64,000 nt of DNA from positions 62,001 through 126,000 of the forward strand of contig CAVVSR010000005.1 of assembly GCA_963750935.1 (NCBI GenBank), in the 5' to 3' direction. The stretch's first letter is position 1, and each line of letters begins with the position of its first letter. Shown here one piece after another: positions 9,577 to 19,778 of the stretch. The notes beneath the pieces are model-generated. The model had not been told where the DNA came from, searched no databases, and saw only the letters and a list, made by a program, of their open reading frames with translations. This DNA is from JACCXG01 sp963750935 (GTDB lineage: Bacteria > Acidobacteriota > Vicinamibacteria > Vicinamibacterales > 2-12-FULL-66-21). Both the position numbers and the translations under genes were made by a program.

Positions 9577-12070
9577 GGAGCCCGGAACAGGACGACGGCG
9601 ATCGCGTGCGGGCGGCGGTTCGCGAGCTGCGGCGCGGCACGCTGCACCAGCGCGGGCCAGTCGTGCGCGGCGGCATCGGCCGGTGTCATCGCCAGCGCAT
9701 CGAGCGGCCGGCGGCGGAACACGTCGGCCCACTCCGGCCGCGGCCGGCCGTCGGCGTCGAAGGCGGCGACGTCGAACCGCGGACCATCCTTGTAAACCGC
9801 GATCAGTCCGGCGCCGTCCTGGCTGGAGACGGGCACCTGGAGCCGCGCGACGCGCCCCTTCGGATCCTCGTCGAAGTGCGCCAGCAGCCCTTCGACGAGC
9901 GGATGACCCGAGGCGAAGAAGTCGATGCTCTCGTCCTCGACCGCGTACTCGCGATCGAACGATCCGATGAAGGACGATCCGCCGGGGACGCCGGGCAGGC
10001 TCTCGATGAGCGCCTCGTTGCCGAAGTCGATGGCGTAGGTGCGCCGGCCGCGTACCTGCTCGACGTGGAAGCCGAGCCGCGACGCCGCGGAGACGACGAC
10101 CTGTTCCATGAGCGCGTCGAGGCCCTGCGGGACGCGCGCGAGGATCGACGGTCCGAGCGCGGCGCGATAGGGGTCGCGATGCAGGAGCTGATACGCCGCC
10201 TCGTGGATCCGCGTGCGTGCCGCCTGCGCGTCGGCGATCAGCTGGTCGATGCGGGCATCTGACAGGTGCGCGCCGGGCTCGAGCGCGATCTCCTCGAGCG
10301 CCCGCTCGACGTCCGCGAGCTGCGGCTCGAATCCGGCGATCGGCTCGCGGAAGAGTCCCAGCCGCTCGAACAGCCGGACCACATCGGCGCCGATGCCGGC
10401 CGCGGGACGGAAATAGACAATGTCGACAGGCAGGCGCCGGCCGATGCGATCGAGCCGGCCGATGCGCTGTTCCACGGTCGACGGCCGCCACGGCAGGTCG
10501 TAGAGCACCAGCCGGTGACAGAACTCGAAATTGCGTCCCTCGCCGCCCGCTTCGGTCGACACCAGCAGGCTCGGCCCATCGTCCGCGCGGAAGCGCGCGA
10601 CCTCGGTATCGCGCCGCGCCGCCGACAGCGCTTCGTGGAAGACGCCGCTGGCGAGTTGCGCGCGGGCGCTGAGCGCGTCGCGCAGCATCTCGAGCGTCTC
10701 GCGATGGGCGACGAATACCAGCGTTTTCTCGTTCGCCTGCCGCCATCGTTGCGCCTGGATCAGCAGCCACTCCAGGCGCGGATCCGTCCGATCGCTCACG
10801 TCCGCCTGCTGGCGCAGCTCCGTCTCCTCCGGACCGAGCACCGCCTTCAGCGCGGCGCCGGATGCGAGCGCCCGCCGGATGCGATCCAGCGCCCGCCGGT
10901 CGGATACCCGCGGTACCCGTGGCTTCCGCCTTCAGAGCGAGAGAGAGAAATAGGCCGTGTCAATGCCCAACTCCCAACTGCCAACTCCCAAATTGGACAA
11001 TTGGGAGTTGGGGGTTGGGGATTGGGAGTTGACGTGCTGCGCTCTTTCAGCGAGCTGTCAGGCGGAAGATCGACCGCGATCGGCACGCGCGGCGGCAGCC
11101 CGCCGATATCCACGCGTCGCGTCGAGCTCGTGCAGGGCGGCAGCGGCGCGCCCGATCGGAGGCGCGCCTCGACATTCATGTCCTCGGGAAACTCGTCCGG
11201 CCGCACCAGCTGCAGCAGCCGGAAGAACCCGTGCGTGTCGTCTTCGAGCGGCGTCGCGCTGAGCAGCAGGACGTGCCGGCCGAGCGCGGCGATCGGCGCC
11301 ACCGCGCGATACCCCGGCTCGCCTGGATGCCCGGGGGGCCGGCGCAGCCGGTGGGCCTCGTCGACGACGAGGAGGTCGATGCCCGCCGCCACCGCCTGAC
11401 CGGTCAGCTCGGGTCGCTCGACCAGCGTCTCGAGCGCCATCACCGCGCGGCGATGGACGTCGAACGGGTTGAAGCCGGCGCCGAAGTCGCGCGCGACGTC
11501 GGCCAGGCGCGGCGGGTCGAGCCGCGTGAACACCTGGTGGTACTTGCGCCACAGCTCGCCCAGCCACTGCACCGTCAGCGCCTCCGGCGCCACGACCAGG
11601 CACCGCTCGATCCGCTGCGTGTGGAGCAGCCGGTTCATGATCAGCGCGGCTTCGATGGTCTTGCCCAGGCCCACTTCGTCGGCGAGCAGCCACCGCACCG
11701 GCATCCGCGCCGTCGCGCGCTCCGCGACGTGCAGCTGATGCGGGAACAGCCGGACGCGCCCGCCGAGGAACGATCCGAGGCCGCTGGCCTCACGCGTCTC
11801 GAGCAGGTGCAGGATATCCAGCCGCGTCAGGAAGTCCGCGGTCTCGTCGGCCTCTCCCGCGCTCAATCGATCGAGCAGCGTTCGCTCGCGCCACGGCGTG
11901 TGCCCGGCCTGGGGCACCAGCGCGTCGTTGTGCGCCGCGAGCCGGAGCGTCGCGTCACCCTGCGGAAAATGGACGACGAGGACACGGCCTTCGATCGCGG
12001 TGACGCGTCCGGTGCCGAGATCAGGATTGAAGCGGTGGCTCAGGTGGTCCCCGACGGACCAGGCGTGCAC
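9573..12070 (-). pseudogene. RapA/SNF2-like DEAH helicase interrupted by a repeat element
   Basis: The locus encodes a superfamily 2 helicase of the RapA (RNA polymerase-recycling ATPase) type. GTG at 12070 starts a Tudor/KOW-like N-terminus (HAWSVGDHLSHRF), then Walker A in LADEVGLGKTIEAALIM, DEAH in VVDEAHRLRR and motif III in LLLSATPLEDD. Reading reaches VDLPP at about 11061, where about 130 bp of palindromic repeat is inserted. This adds a junk tail and changes the frame, so translation ends at 10847. The C-terminal half resumes in another frame (SDRRALDRIRRALASG) with helicase motifs V-VI (LLVSTEAGGEGRNFEF, QRIGRLDRIGR) to the stop at 9573. GTG at 10841 could in principle start this half separately. 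The intact protein would be about 790 residues. Confidence 0.85.
10931..11061. mobile_element. Heptamer-armed palindromic repeat, type A, copy 2, inside the helicase gene
   Basis: About 130 bp of non-homologous DNA lies between two parts of the helicase that would otherwise be continuous. It has inverted arms of CAACTCC/TTGGGAG heptamers (about 10965-10993 and 10999-11030) and the tail GACGTGCTGCG...TTTCAGCGAGCTGTCAG (11031-11061) shared with copies 1 and 3. CTTCCGCC (10923-10930) and GGCGGAAG (11062-11069) flank it as 8-bp inverted sequences. It has no ORF, so if mobile it is non-autonomous (REP- or MITE-like). The exact ends are my estimate from where helicase similarity stops and resumes. 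Confidence 0.65.
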
Positions 12071-12125
12071 GTCTCCGATTGTACCGAGTCAGGGCCCGCG
12101 GTCCGCGCAGGCACTCGGCAACGTC

Positions 12126-12671
12126 TCAGAAGCGCCAGGTCATGCCGGCGCGGATCGGCGCGACACCGAGCAAGACATCGGCTTGCTTCCCGGCCATCAG
12201 CATCACCCGGCCATCGGCGAACAGGCTGATGCGATTCCCGATCGGGACCTGGAATCCGCCGCCAACGAACGGACCCTGGACCTGGTGGGCGACACGTTTC
12301 GGCCACAGGTCGTTCACATTGGGCCGCGACACGCCGACGGCAAGGCCGGCGAGCGCATACGGTCCGATGCGATCGGGCCCGAACAGCGACGCTCGGATGC
12401 CCCCCGCGACACTCGTGAGGGTTCCGCCACGAAAGGCCGAGGTGACCCCGTGCTCGGTGCTCAGGCGGCTCGGCTGATGCGTGCGTTCGACGTCCACCAC
12501 GACGGTCAGCCAGGACGTCGGGGTGAACCCGACGCCCACCGCCACGCTCGAGCCGCGATTGTACAGGGTCGGTCCCCCCGACCCATGGATATCCACGTTG
12601 GTCTGACCACTCGAAAGGGCGGGAAACGCCAGTAACAGCAAACCTACGACGACGGCAGGGATGATTCGCAC
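12126..12671 (-). CDS. Outer-membrane beta-barrel protein, small
   Basis: This is a secreted protein of about 181 residues. GTG at 12671 has AGAGG nine bases upstream and begins a typical signal peptide (RIIPAVVVGLLLLAFPALSSGQ). The mature part alternates hydrophobic and polar residues (VAVGVGFTPTSWLTVVVDVE, GPYALAGLAVGVSRP, NRISLFADGRVMLM) and ends with Phe (GMTWRF), the usual C-terminal signal of outer-membrane barrels. About eight strands would fit, as in OmpA/OmpW-sized porin-like proteins. No closer family was recognised. It is divergent from the methyltransferase at 12791 and has no obvious operon partner. Confidence 0.7.
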   Translation of the reverse strand: MRIIPAVVVGLLLLAFPALSSGQTNVDIHGSGGPTLYNRGSSVAVGVGFTPTSWLTVVVDVERTHQPSRLSTEHGVTSAFRGGTLTSVAGGIRASLFGPDRIGPYALAGLAVGVSRPNVNDLWPKRVAHQVQGPFVGGGFQVPIGNRISLFADGRVMLMAGKQADVLLGVAPIRAGMTWRF

Positions 12672-12790
12672 GGTAATGACCTCTGCCCATGAAGGCGTCA
12701 AGGCTGCGCGAACCGGCTCAGCGCTCGACTCGTTCCGCCCGAGCGCGCACGCGGGCACGGCCGGCGCGGTCGGCACACAATAGCGGCTGG

Positions 12791-13522
12791 ATGACGCGGA
12801 GTCTGGAGCAGGAAGCCGAACGCGCGCGCGAGATCGCGTCGGCCATCGACGGTTGGCTCAGCGATGCCCAGGGGCGCGCGCTCTTCGAAGCCGCCGCCTC
12901 GACCACCGGCCGCGGCCACATCGTCGAGATCGGATCGTGGAAGGGTCGATCGACGACGTGGCTCGCCATGGGCGCGCGCCTCGCCGGCCGCCGGGTCTAC
13001 GCGATCGACCCGCACCACCACTCGCACGAGGATCCCGAGGCGGCAACGCTCGCCGAGTTCCAGGACAACCTGCGCCGGGCCGGCGTGGCCGACGTCGTCG
13101 ATCCGATCGTCATGAGATCGGAGGAAGCGGCGGCGCACATCAGCGGTCCCGTCGAGCTGCTCTTCATCGACGGCGATCACTCCGACGACGGCGCGCGGCG
13201 CGACGCGGAACGGTGGCTTCCACGTCTCGTCCCCGGCGGCACGGTGATGTTCCATGACGTGGCGACCGCCGCCTACACCGGGCCGCGCCGCGTGTTCCGG
13301 CGAATGCTGTGCTGGGATTCGCGGTTCGATGACATTCGCCGGGTCGGGTCGATGACCGTGGCGCGCCGGACCAGCCGACGTCATCTGCGCAGCGGCGCTG
13401 TGGGGAACGACAGCCGGCGTGCTGCTTTACATCTACGACTTCAAGCGACTGCTGCGGCGGGCGCGGAACCTCGCATCGGCGTCGGCCGATCGGCCCTCAT
13501 CATGATCGGGCCGAGACGATGA
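12791..13522 (+). CDS. Class I SAM-dependent methyltransferase (Methyltransf_24-like)
   Basis: The product has a Rossmann methyltransferase fold: motif I IVEIGSWKGRSTTWLA (about 40-55), motif II VYAIDPHHHSHED, and an acidic loop FIDGDHSDDGARRD followed by VPGGTVMFHDV. This pattern matches the Methyltransf_24 group, which acts on small molecules or sugars. ATG at 12791 is the first plausible start. From about 13365 the current frame becomes unnatural, whereas one base over it reads LWGTTAGVLLYIYDFKRLL and stops at 13505. A one-base insertion has probably replaced a C-terminal hydrophobic/basic tail, and the true end would then be 13505. The substrate is unknown. Confidence 0.8.
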   Translation: MTRSLEQEAERAREIASAIDGWLSDAQGRALFEAAASTTGRGHIVEIGSWKGRSTTWLAMGARLAGRRVYAIDPHHHSHEDPEAATLAEFQDNLRRAGVADVVDPIVMRSEEAAAHISGPVELLFIDGDHSDDGARRDAERWLPRLVPGGTVMFHDVATAAYTGPRRVFRRMLCWDSRFDDIRRVGSMTVARRTSRRHLRSGAVGNDSRRAALHLRLQATAAAGAEPRIGVGRSALIMIGPRR

Positions 13523-13683
13523 CAGCGAGCCGATCGAGGACGGATCTAGATGACACCGAGGCACGAGCGAGCACTGCGCCCGCGAATCGCTGCCCTTCCG
13601 TGCGGTAAAGATCCGGTCTCTCCGTATCCTCCGCTAACTCGCGTTGGCGCGCCGCGGCTCTGGACGTAGAATCGCCCTTCCTG

Positions 13684-16665
13684 ATGAAACCAATTGAACC
13701 GGGCGCGCGGACGGGCGCTGGCGGCAGCCCCCTCGAATGGTGCGACGTCCTCGAGGCGGAATATGAAGCGCTCTCGGGCGCGAAGGCGTTCGCACACGGC
13801 GCGCCCGCGGATCCACGGGCGCGGCTCGAAGCGCTGCACCAGCGCATGCATCAACGCCGCCCGGCCGCGCTCTGCCTCTCCGGCGGCGGTATCCGCAGTG
13901 CGACGTTCGCGCTCGGCATCCTTCAGGGGCTCGCGCGTCTCGGAATGCTCGGGAAGCTCGATTACCTCTCGACGGTGTCAGGCGGCGGCTACACCGGCGG
14001 CTGGTTGACGTCGTGGCTGCACCGCGACGGACGCGACGAGGTGCTGGCCGGGCTCGATCCCGCGCAGGTCGGCGCCATGCGGGGCGAAGCCGCGAAGCTC
14101 TCGCCTGTGAACCGCCTCCGCGCGACGTGCCGGTATCTCGCGCCGAAAGGGGGCGTGATCTCAGCGGATGTCTGGACGCTGCTCGCGACGATGGCGCGGA
14201 ACCTGGTGCTCAACTGGCTCGTCCTGCTGCCGCTGCTCGCGGCGGTTCTGCTCGTGCCGCGCATCTATCTCGCGACGGTCGCGATCGTGGAGCAGAACGT
14301 GATCGCCACGCCCGGCCAGGCGTGCCTCCCGGCGGACGCCGCTCCGTTCTGGTTCGCGCTCCTCTCGCTCACGATGTTCGTCGTCGCCATTGGCTACGTC
14401 GTGATGAACTTCGTCGGGAGAGGGGAGAGCTGGCCGCAGGGGCGCTTCCTGTCGTTCGTCGTGGTCCCGACGGTGGTCGGCACGGTCGGGTTGACGCTGT
14501 TCTGGTCGGCCTATCCCTGCGCGCCGGACGAGACGGCGGCGCTGTTCGTGTCGGCCGTGCTGCCGGCAGCGGGCTGGCTGGTGATCGGAGCGATGGCACG
14601 GCCGAACGTCCGCACGGCGCTGCCGGCGCTGGCGGCCGCCGCGCTCACGGTCGCGGCGCTCGTGATGGCCGGCGGCTGGACCCCCGGCGGGCCGAGGCGC
14701 CTCGAGATCGTCGCCGGCGTCCCGCTGATGCTGATCGCCGTCGCCGTGCTCAATCAACGGCTCGACCGCAGGAGCGATCTCGCGGATCGCGCCGTGCGGA
14801 TGAACGCGGGGGCCCGGACCGTGATGGCCTCGCTTGTCGCCGGGCCGATTATCGGCTTCGGCGCCTACTGGTTCGCGCGCAAGTACTTCTACTTCGGCGA
14901 TCCGCTCGGCGAGTCGTACGCCGTGTTCGCGGTGCCAGGAATCCTGTCGCTGATGCTGCTCTCGAACACGATCTTCCTCGGCCTCGCCAGCCACGAGCTG
15001 ACGGATGCGGCGCTCGAATGGTGGAACCGGTTTGCGGCGTGGCTGGCGATCGCGGCGACGCTGTGGCTGGCGGCGGGCGTGCTGGTGTTCTACCTGGCCG
15101 ATCTGATCGAGCTCGCGGTGCAGGCGGCCGGCGCCGCTCTCCAACTCGAACATCACACAACCTCATCGCTTTTCAGCGTCCTGATTCCGCTGCTCAGTTC
15201 GCTTGCTGGCCTTGCGGCGCGTTCTGGCGGCACGGCCGGTCGGCCATCGACCGTGCGTCTCGCGTTCCAGCGCATCGCGCTGCCGCTGACGATCGTCGTG
15301 CTGCTGGCGACCGTGGCATGGTTCAACGCCTGGGCGCTGCGAGGCTTCCTGCCGCCCGGCGGCAGCGATCCACCCGCGGACCTTCGGGACATCGTGCTGT
15401 TCGCCGCCGCCGCGTTCGCCCTCGGATTGCTGGTGGGCTGCTTCGTGCCGGCCAACCGCTTTTCGCTGCACGGCATGTACCGGCAGCGCCTGGTGCGCAC
15501 GTTCCTCGGCGCGTCGCACGGGGATCGGCGTCCGAACGCGTTCACGGGCTTCGATCCCGCGGACGACCTGCGCGTCCACGAGCTGAGCGACGTGCGTCCG
15601 CTGCACGTCATCAACGCGACGCTGAACAACGTCGCGTCCACGGACTACGGGCGGAACGAGAGGAAGGCCTACGCGTTCACGTTCTCGCCGCTCCACGTCG
15701 GCAGCTCCGCGCTCGGACTACCGCTCGTCGTCGGAGTACGGTTCGGACGGCGGCGGCCCGGCGACGGGGTTGTCCCTCGGCATGGCGCTCGCCGTGTCGG
15801 GCGCGGCGGCGAGCCCGGCGATGGGGATGTACTCGTCGAAGGCGCGCGCGTTTCTGCTGACACTGGCCAACGCCCGCCTCGGTCTCTGGTTCGGCAACCC
15901 GACCGATCCGTCGACGTGGCAGCGGAGTGATCCGGCGCTGGGTGTCGGGCCGATCGTGCGTGAGCTGCTCGGCCTCACGACTGACACCAACCCGTACGTG
16001 TACCTGTCGGACGGCGGGCATTTCGAGAACCTCGGACTGTGGTCGATGGTGGTCCGGCGGTGCGGCATCATCATCGTGTCGGACGCCGGCTGCGATCCCG
16101 ACTACACGTTTGCGGACCTGTCGAACGCGTTGCGCCGGATTCGCATCGACCTCGGCATCCCGATTGACTTCGGCGAGATGAACATGTCGAAAGCGGGGCA
16201 GGGCGACGGCAATGCTCACGCGGTGCTCGGCACGATCCGCTACAGCGCGGTGGACGGACCCGGCGCGCCGGATGGCCTGCTGCTCTACGTGAAGGCCACG
16301 CTCTCGGGCGACGAGTCCGTGGACATCCGCAACTTTGCCGCGCTGCATCCGGCGTTTCCGCACGACCCGACCGGCAACCAGTTCTTCGACGAGGATCGGT
16401 TCGAGAGCTATCGCGCGCTGGGCTATCACAGCGTCATGTCGGTCGCCGGGGAGCTGGAACTGGCGGACGCGTGGGATCTCAGCGCGGCCAGCGCGCGGAA
16501 GACCCGGGCGGATGGCTCTACATCCGCAACTTTGCGCGCGCCGGCGTTCCACACGACCCGACCGGCAACCAGTTCTTCGACGAGGATCGGTTCGAGAGCT
16601 ATCGCGCGCTGGGCTATCACAGCGTCATGTCGGTCGCCGGGGAGCTGGAACTGGCGCACGCGTAG
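13684..16665 (+). pseudogene. Patatin-like phospholipase with large membrane insert, frameshifted
   Basis: This is a membrane-bound patatin homologue. The oxyanion motif SGGGIRS (about 66-72) and nucleophile region TVSGGGYTGG (Ser99) lie near the N-terminus. Eight or more hydrophobic helices fill about residues 170-580. The dyad aspartate motif LSDGGHFENLGL follows later, near nt 16005. The frame changes at about 15717, where removing one C restores continuity (GSSALG to YRSSSEYGSDGGG). The 3' end carries a 197/191-bp tandem duplication: in copy 1 the expected stop is TGG, so reading continues into the catalase-like gene, while copy 2 ends at TAG 16663-16665. It probably releases fatty acids from phospholipids at the membrane. 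The catalase/cytochrome neighbours suggest oxidised-lipid chemistry. Confidence 0.82.
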
Positions 16666-16710
16666 GATCTCAGCGCAGCCACCGCCCGGAAGATCCGGGC
16701 GGAAGGCTCT
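16323..16710. repeat. Tandem duplication of the patatin 3' end
   Basis: Unit 1 is 16323-16519 (197 bp) and unit 2 is 16520-16710 (191 bp). About 105 bp (16361-16465 against 16552-16656) are identical; the flanking parts are diverged, with a 6-bp length difference near the start. Both encode the segment HDPTGNQFFDEDRFESYRAL, but the copies are in different frames relative to the upstream gene. Unit 1 has GCGTGG where unit 2 has GCGTAG. Confidence 0.9.
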
Positions 16711-16759
16711 GTTGCGGGTGCGGGACCGCGTTCCGACTGGCTGTGAAGGAGTCATCAGA

Positions 16760-18010
16760 ATGACGTTCGTCGCGAAAGATCTCGATCCGTCAGGGCTCGA
16801 GCGGACGAGCCCGACGGAAGCGGCCGATATCGACGAGATCAAGCGCGGGATGCTGGCCATCCAGGCGCAGGCGGCGGCCGCCGGGCAGCGGCCGCTCGCG
16901 CGCGGGACGCACGCGAAGGGCATCTGCGTGAGGGCCGAGCTCGAAGTGCTCGACGTGCGCCAATCGACAGGCGATCCCACGCTCGCCGATCGGCTCGCAT
17001 GCGGCATCTTCTCGAGGCCCGGGATCTATCCGGCGATCGTGCGGTTCGCGAATGCCGATGGCGGCCATCGGCGCGACCGCGTGTCCGACGTCCGCGCCAT
17101 GTCGTTCTCGATCGACGTGCCGCCCGGCCTCGTCCCTGGCGCCACCCGCCTCGATTTCTCGATGAACAGCCGGAGCACGTTTCCGATCAATGACGCGCAT
17201 GCGTTCGCGGTATCCGTGCGGGTGCTCTCGGCCGCGGGGATGCGTGCGAAGTGGAAGGCGCTGCGGTCGCTGACGTGGAGCGAATTCCGCAGCCTGCTCC
17301 GCGTGATTCGGCTCGGCCGTCAGCAGACGAAGGGCACGCCGCGGAAGCCGTACCAGCAGCTGCGCTTCTGGAGCACGGTGCCGTTCCTTCACGGCGGCCG
17401 CGACGCCATCAAGTACTCGGCGATCCCCGCAGACAACCCGGCGCGGCCGCTGCAGGCCGGCCCGAACCGGCTGCAGGACGAGCTCGTGCGGCACGTCAAC
17501 GAGGACGGGCAGATGAGCGAGTTCGCCTTCGCGCTCCAGCTCCTCGAACCGGGCAGGATGACGCACGAGGGCCAGACACAGGAAGCGTCCTTCTGGGTGG
17601 AGAACGCCGCGGTCGAGTGGAACGAACGCGAATCGCCGTTCCATGTCGTCGGCCGGCTGCGGCTGCTGCCGAAGTCGGTGCTGCCGCCCGCACAGTCAGA
17701 AACGTTCTCGATCGACGTCACCGAGCACTCCACGCCGGACTCGCGGCCGATCGGCAGCATCAACCGCGCCCGCTGGCACGCGGAATCGGCGAGCCGGGCT
17801 GCCCGGCTCGCGCAACCCGTCGTGGCCAGCCCGTGGACGCCGGACCGCCCCGTACGGAGACTGGCGTGGACCGCGATCGCCGTCGCCGCGCTCGTCTTCT
17901 TTGCCGCGTTGGCCTGGGCGATCTGGCCCGTCACGAAAGATCTGCCCGTGGGCCGACCAGCTGGCGTATCCACCGCCCCCGATGGGCCGCAACGGTCTGA
18001 CCGACGCTGA
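16760..18010 (+). CDS. Catalase-like heme protein (y4iL-like) with C-terminal membrane helix
   Basis: ATG at 16760 follows GAAGGAG at good spacing. The protein resembles catalase-related heme proteins of the y4iL-like group rather than true catalases: RGTHAKGICVRAEL (about 52-65), PAIVRFANADG, DVRAMSFSIDVP, a QMSEFAFALQLL segment and ENAAVEWNERESPFHVVGRL. A membrane helix (WTAIAVAALVFFAALAWAIW) follows near the end. The frame then shifts: the sequence after DLP continues naturally one base over into the cytochrome at 17982, so the two may be a single catalase-TM-cytochrome protein. Relatives of this fold can convert fatty-acid hydroperoxides as well as H2O2. The upstream frame is open into the patatin gene, but that part is out-of-frame duplicate sequence. 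Confidence 0.82.
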   Translation: MTFVAKDLDPSGLERTSPTEAADIDEIKRGMLAIQAQAAAAGQRPLARGTHAKGICVRAELEVLDVRQSTGDPTLADRLACGIFSRPGIYPAIVRFANADGGHRRDRVSDVRAMSFSIDVPPGLVPGATRLDFSMNSRSTFPINDAHAFAVSVRVLSAAGMRAKWKALRSLTWSEFRSLLRVIRLGRQQTKGTPRKPYQQLRFWSTVPFLHGGRDAIKYSAIPADNPARPLQAGPNRLQDELVRHVNEDGQMSEFAFALQLLEPGRMTHEGQTQEASFWVENAAVEWNERESPFHVVGRLRLLPKSVLPPAQSETFSIDVTEHSTPDSRPIGSINRARWHAESASRAARLAQPVVASPWTPDRPVRRLAWTAIAVAALVFFAALAWAIWPVTKDLPVGRPAGVSTAPDGPQRSDRR

Positions 18011-19778
18011 GCGCCAGCAGTACTACCACCTGAGCGAAGGGGGCGAGGCCTACCCGATTGCATGGCTGCTCGCACTCGAGCAGGAAATCACGTGGCCCGA
18101 CGGCAGCGTCACCTACCGGCCGTTCCTCGAAAACGTGGAGCGTTACGGATTCCTGCCCGACCCGAAGAGCCAGTACAACCCGTACGGGCTCCCGGTGGGC
18201 GTGACGGCAGGCTACGGGAAGCTCACCGGGCAGCAGATGATGGGCCTGAACTGCACGGCCTGCCACGTCGGCGAGCTGCACTACAACGGCCGCGCGTTCA
18301 GGATGGACGGCGGTCCGTCGATGGCCTACATCAACGCCTTCGTGAAGGGGATCGTGGACGAGACGTCCGCGACCGCGCGCAGCAGCCGCCGGCGCCTGCG
18401 CTTCCTGGATCGCTGGCGGCGCGTGCAGCTCGTCCCGCTGCCCGCCGCTCCCGTCGTCCAGCAGGCGGGCGCCGTTTCTGTGCCGGCAGGCATGAACGAG
18501 ACGCTCGACGCCGGGGAGCCCGGCGCCTTCTGGCGCGTGCTCGCCGGTCTCCGGATGGCGATTGCCAATCGCTCGCTCCTGATGGACAAGCTGCACGGCT
18601 TCGGCGCGATGAAGCTCGTCGTCCAGGGGCAGGCGCTCAGCACCGAAGAGGGCTACGGCAGGAACGATGCTTTCGGCGTCGGCCGCAACGAGCTGTTCGG
18701 CGCGTACAAGAACGCGACGTTCGCGGCAGGCATCAACGTGGTGCCGGCGGACGCCCCGGTCAGTTTCCCGCACCTGTGGGGGATGGAGCGGACGTCCTGG
18801 TTCCAGTGGGGTGTGAACACGAATTCGGTGATCGAGCGCAACATCGGCCAGGCGCTTGGCGTCGGTGCCACGATGCAGCCGGACAAGGGGTTCAGCAGTA
18901 CGGTGCGCGTCGACAACCTGCACGCGATGGAAAGGCTCCAGTACAAGCTCTCGAGCCCGGTGTGGCCGCCCGAGCTGTTCGGGCCGATCGATCGCGAACG
19001 CGCCGAGCGGGGAAGAAAAGTGTTCGATCGCACCTGCGCGCTCTGCCACGAGACCTATGGCAAGTCGGGGTCGCTCAACGAATACCAGTTGTTCCCGCTC
19101 GACGTCGTCGGAACCGATCCGGGCGCGGCGATCAACTTCGAGCGCACGGTGATGACCGCCGAGGGGCCGAAGCCGTTCGGGCTCGCCGCGTTCGAGATCG
19201 TCAAGAAGGTGAAGGCGACCTACTACGCCGAGCACAACATCCCGCCCGACGTGCAGGCGCAGTGGGAATCCAGGGCGACGCGGGGGCAAGCGGAGTTCCG
19301 GGCGCCGCTGCTCGAGTACCAGAAGTTCCCCGACACGCGGCAGCGCGGCGTCTATCGCGCGAAGACGCTGAAGGGAATCTGGGCGACGGCGCCGTTCCTC
19401 CACAACGGCTCGGTTCCGAGCGTGTTCGATCTGCTCCGGCCGGCGAACGAGCGCCCGACGACGTTCACGCTTGGAACGAAGGAGTACGACCCGCTGAAGC
19501 TCGGCTACGTCGTGGACGGCCCGCGCTTCCTGACGCCGCCCCGCATGCAGCCCTTTACGTATGACACGCGGCAGCTCGGGAACTGGAACACCGGCCACGA
19601 ATGGTGGTTCTACCCGGATCTCGACGACGAGATGCGCTACGACATCATCGAGTTCCTGAAGACGTTCGACGATGCGAACTATCCGGGGGATTACCGCTTC
19701 GAGCGGCCGGCGTACCCGCCGGAGACCGTGCAGATGAAGAGGGGCCTGGCGGAGGCGCGGCCGTATCGAGAGCGTTAG
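17982..19778 (+). CDS. Diheme c-type cytochrome (cytochrome c peroxidase-like)
   Basis: The protein of about 598 residues has two heme sites, NCTACHVGEL (near nt 18250) and TCALCHETYG (near nt 19033), and the C-terminal segment KGIWATAPFLHNGSVPS. This segment is typical of large diheme cytochromes related to MauG/CcpA-type peroxidases. ATG at 17982 is the first start in frame. The open frame continues upstream, and WADQLAYPPP (from about 17951) looks native, so the real N-terminus is probably the catalase-like domain and membrane helix upstream, lost through one extra base at about 17950. The heme domain would be periplasmic. Its end overlaps the convergent TPR remnant by 4 bp. Confidence 0.83.
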   Translation: MGRNGLTDAERQQYYHLSEGGEAYPIAWLLALEQEITWPDGSVTYRPFLENVERYGFLPDPKSQYNPYGLPVGVTAGYGKLTGQQMMGLNCTACHVGELHYNGRAFRMDGGPSMAYINAFVKGIVDETSATARSSRRRLRFLDRWRRVQLVPLPAAPVVQQAGAVSVPAGMNETLDAGEPGAFWRVLAGLRMAIANRSLLMDKLHGFGAMKLVVQGQALSTEEGYGRNDAFGVGRNELFGAYKNATFAAGINVVPADAPVSFPHLWGMERTSWFQWGVNTNSVIERNIGQALGVGATMQPDKGFSSTVRVDNLHAMERLQYKLSSPVWPPELFGPIDRERAERGRKVFDRTCALCHETYGKSGSLNEYQLFPLDVVGTDPGAAINFERTVMTAEGPKPFGLAAFEIVKKVKATYYAEHNIPPDVQAQWESRATRGQAEFRAPLLEYQKFPDTRQRGVYRAKTLKGIWATAPFLHNGSVPSVFDLLRPANERPTTFTLGTKEYDPLKLGYVVDGPRFLTPPRMQPFTYDTRQLGNWNTGHEWWFYPDLDDEMRYDIIEFLKTFDDANYPGDYRFERPAYPPETVQMKRGLAEARPYRER

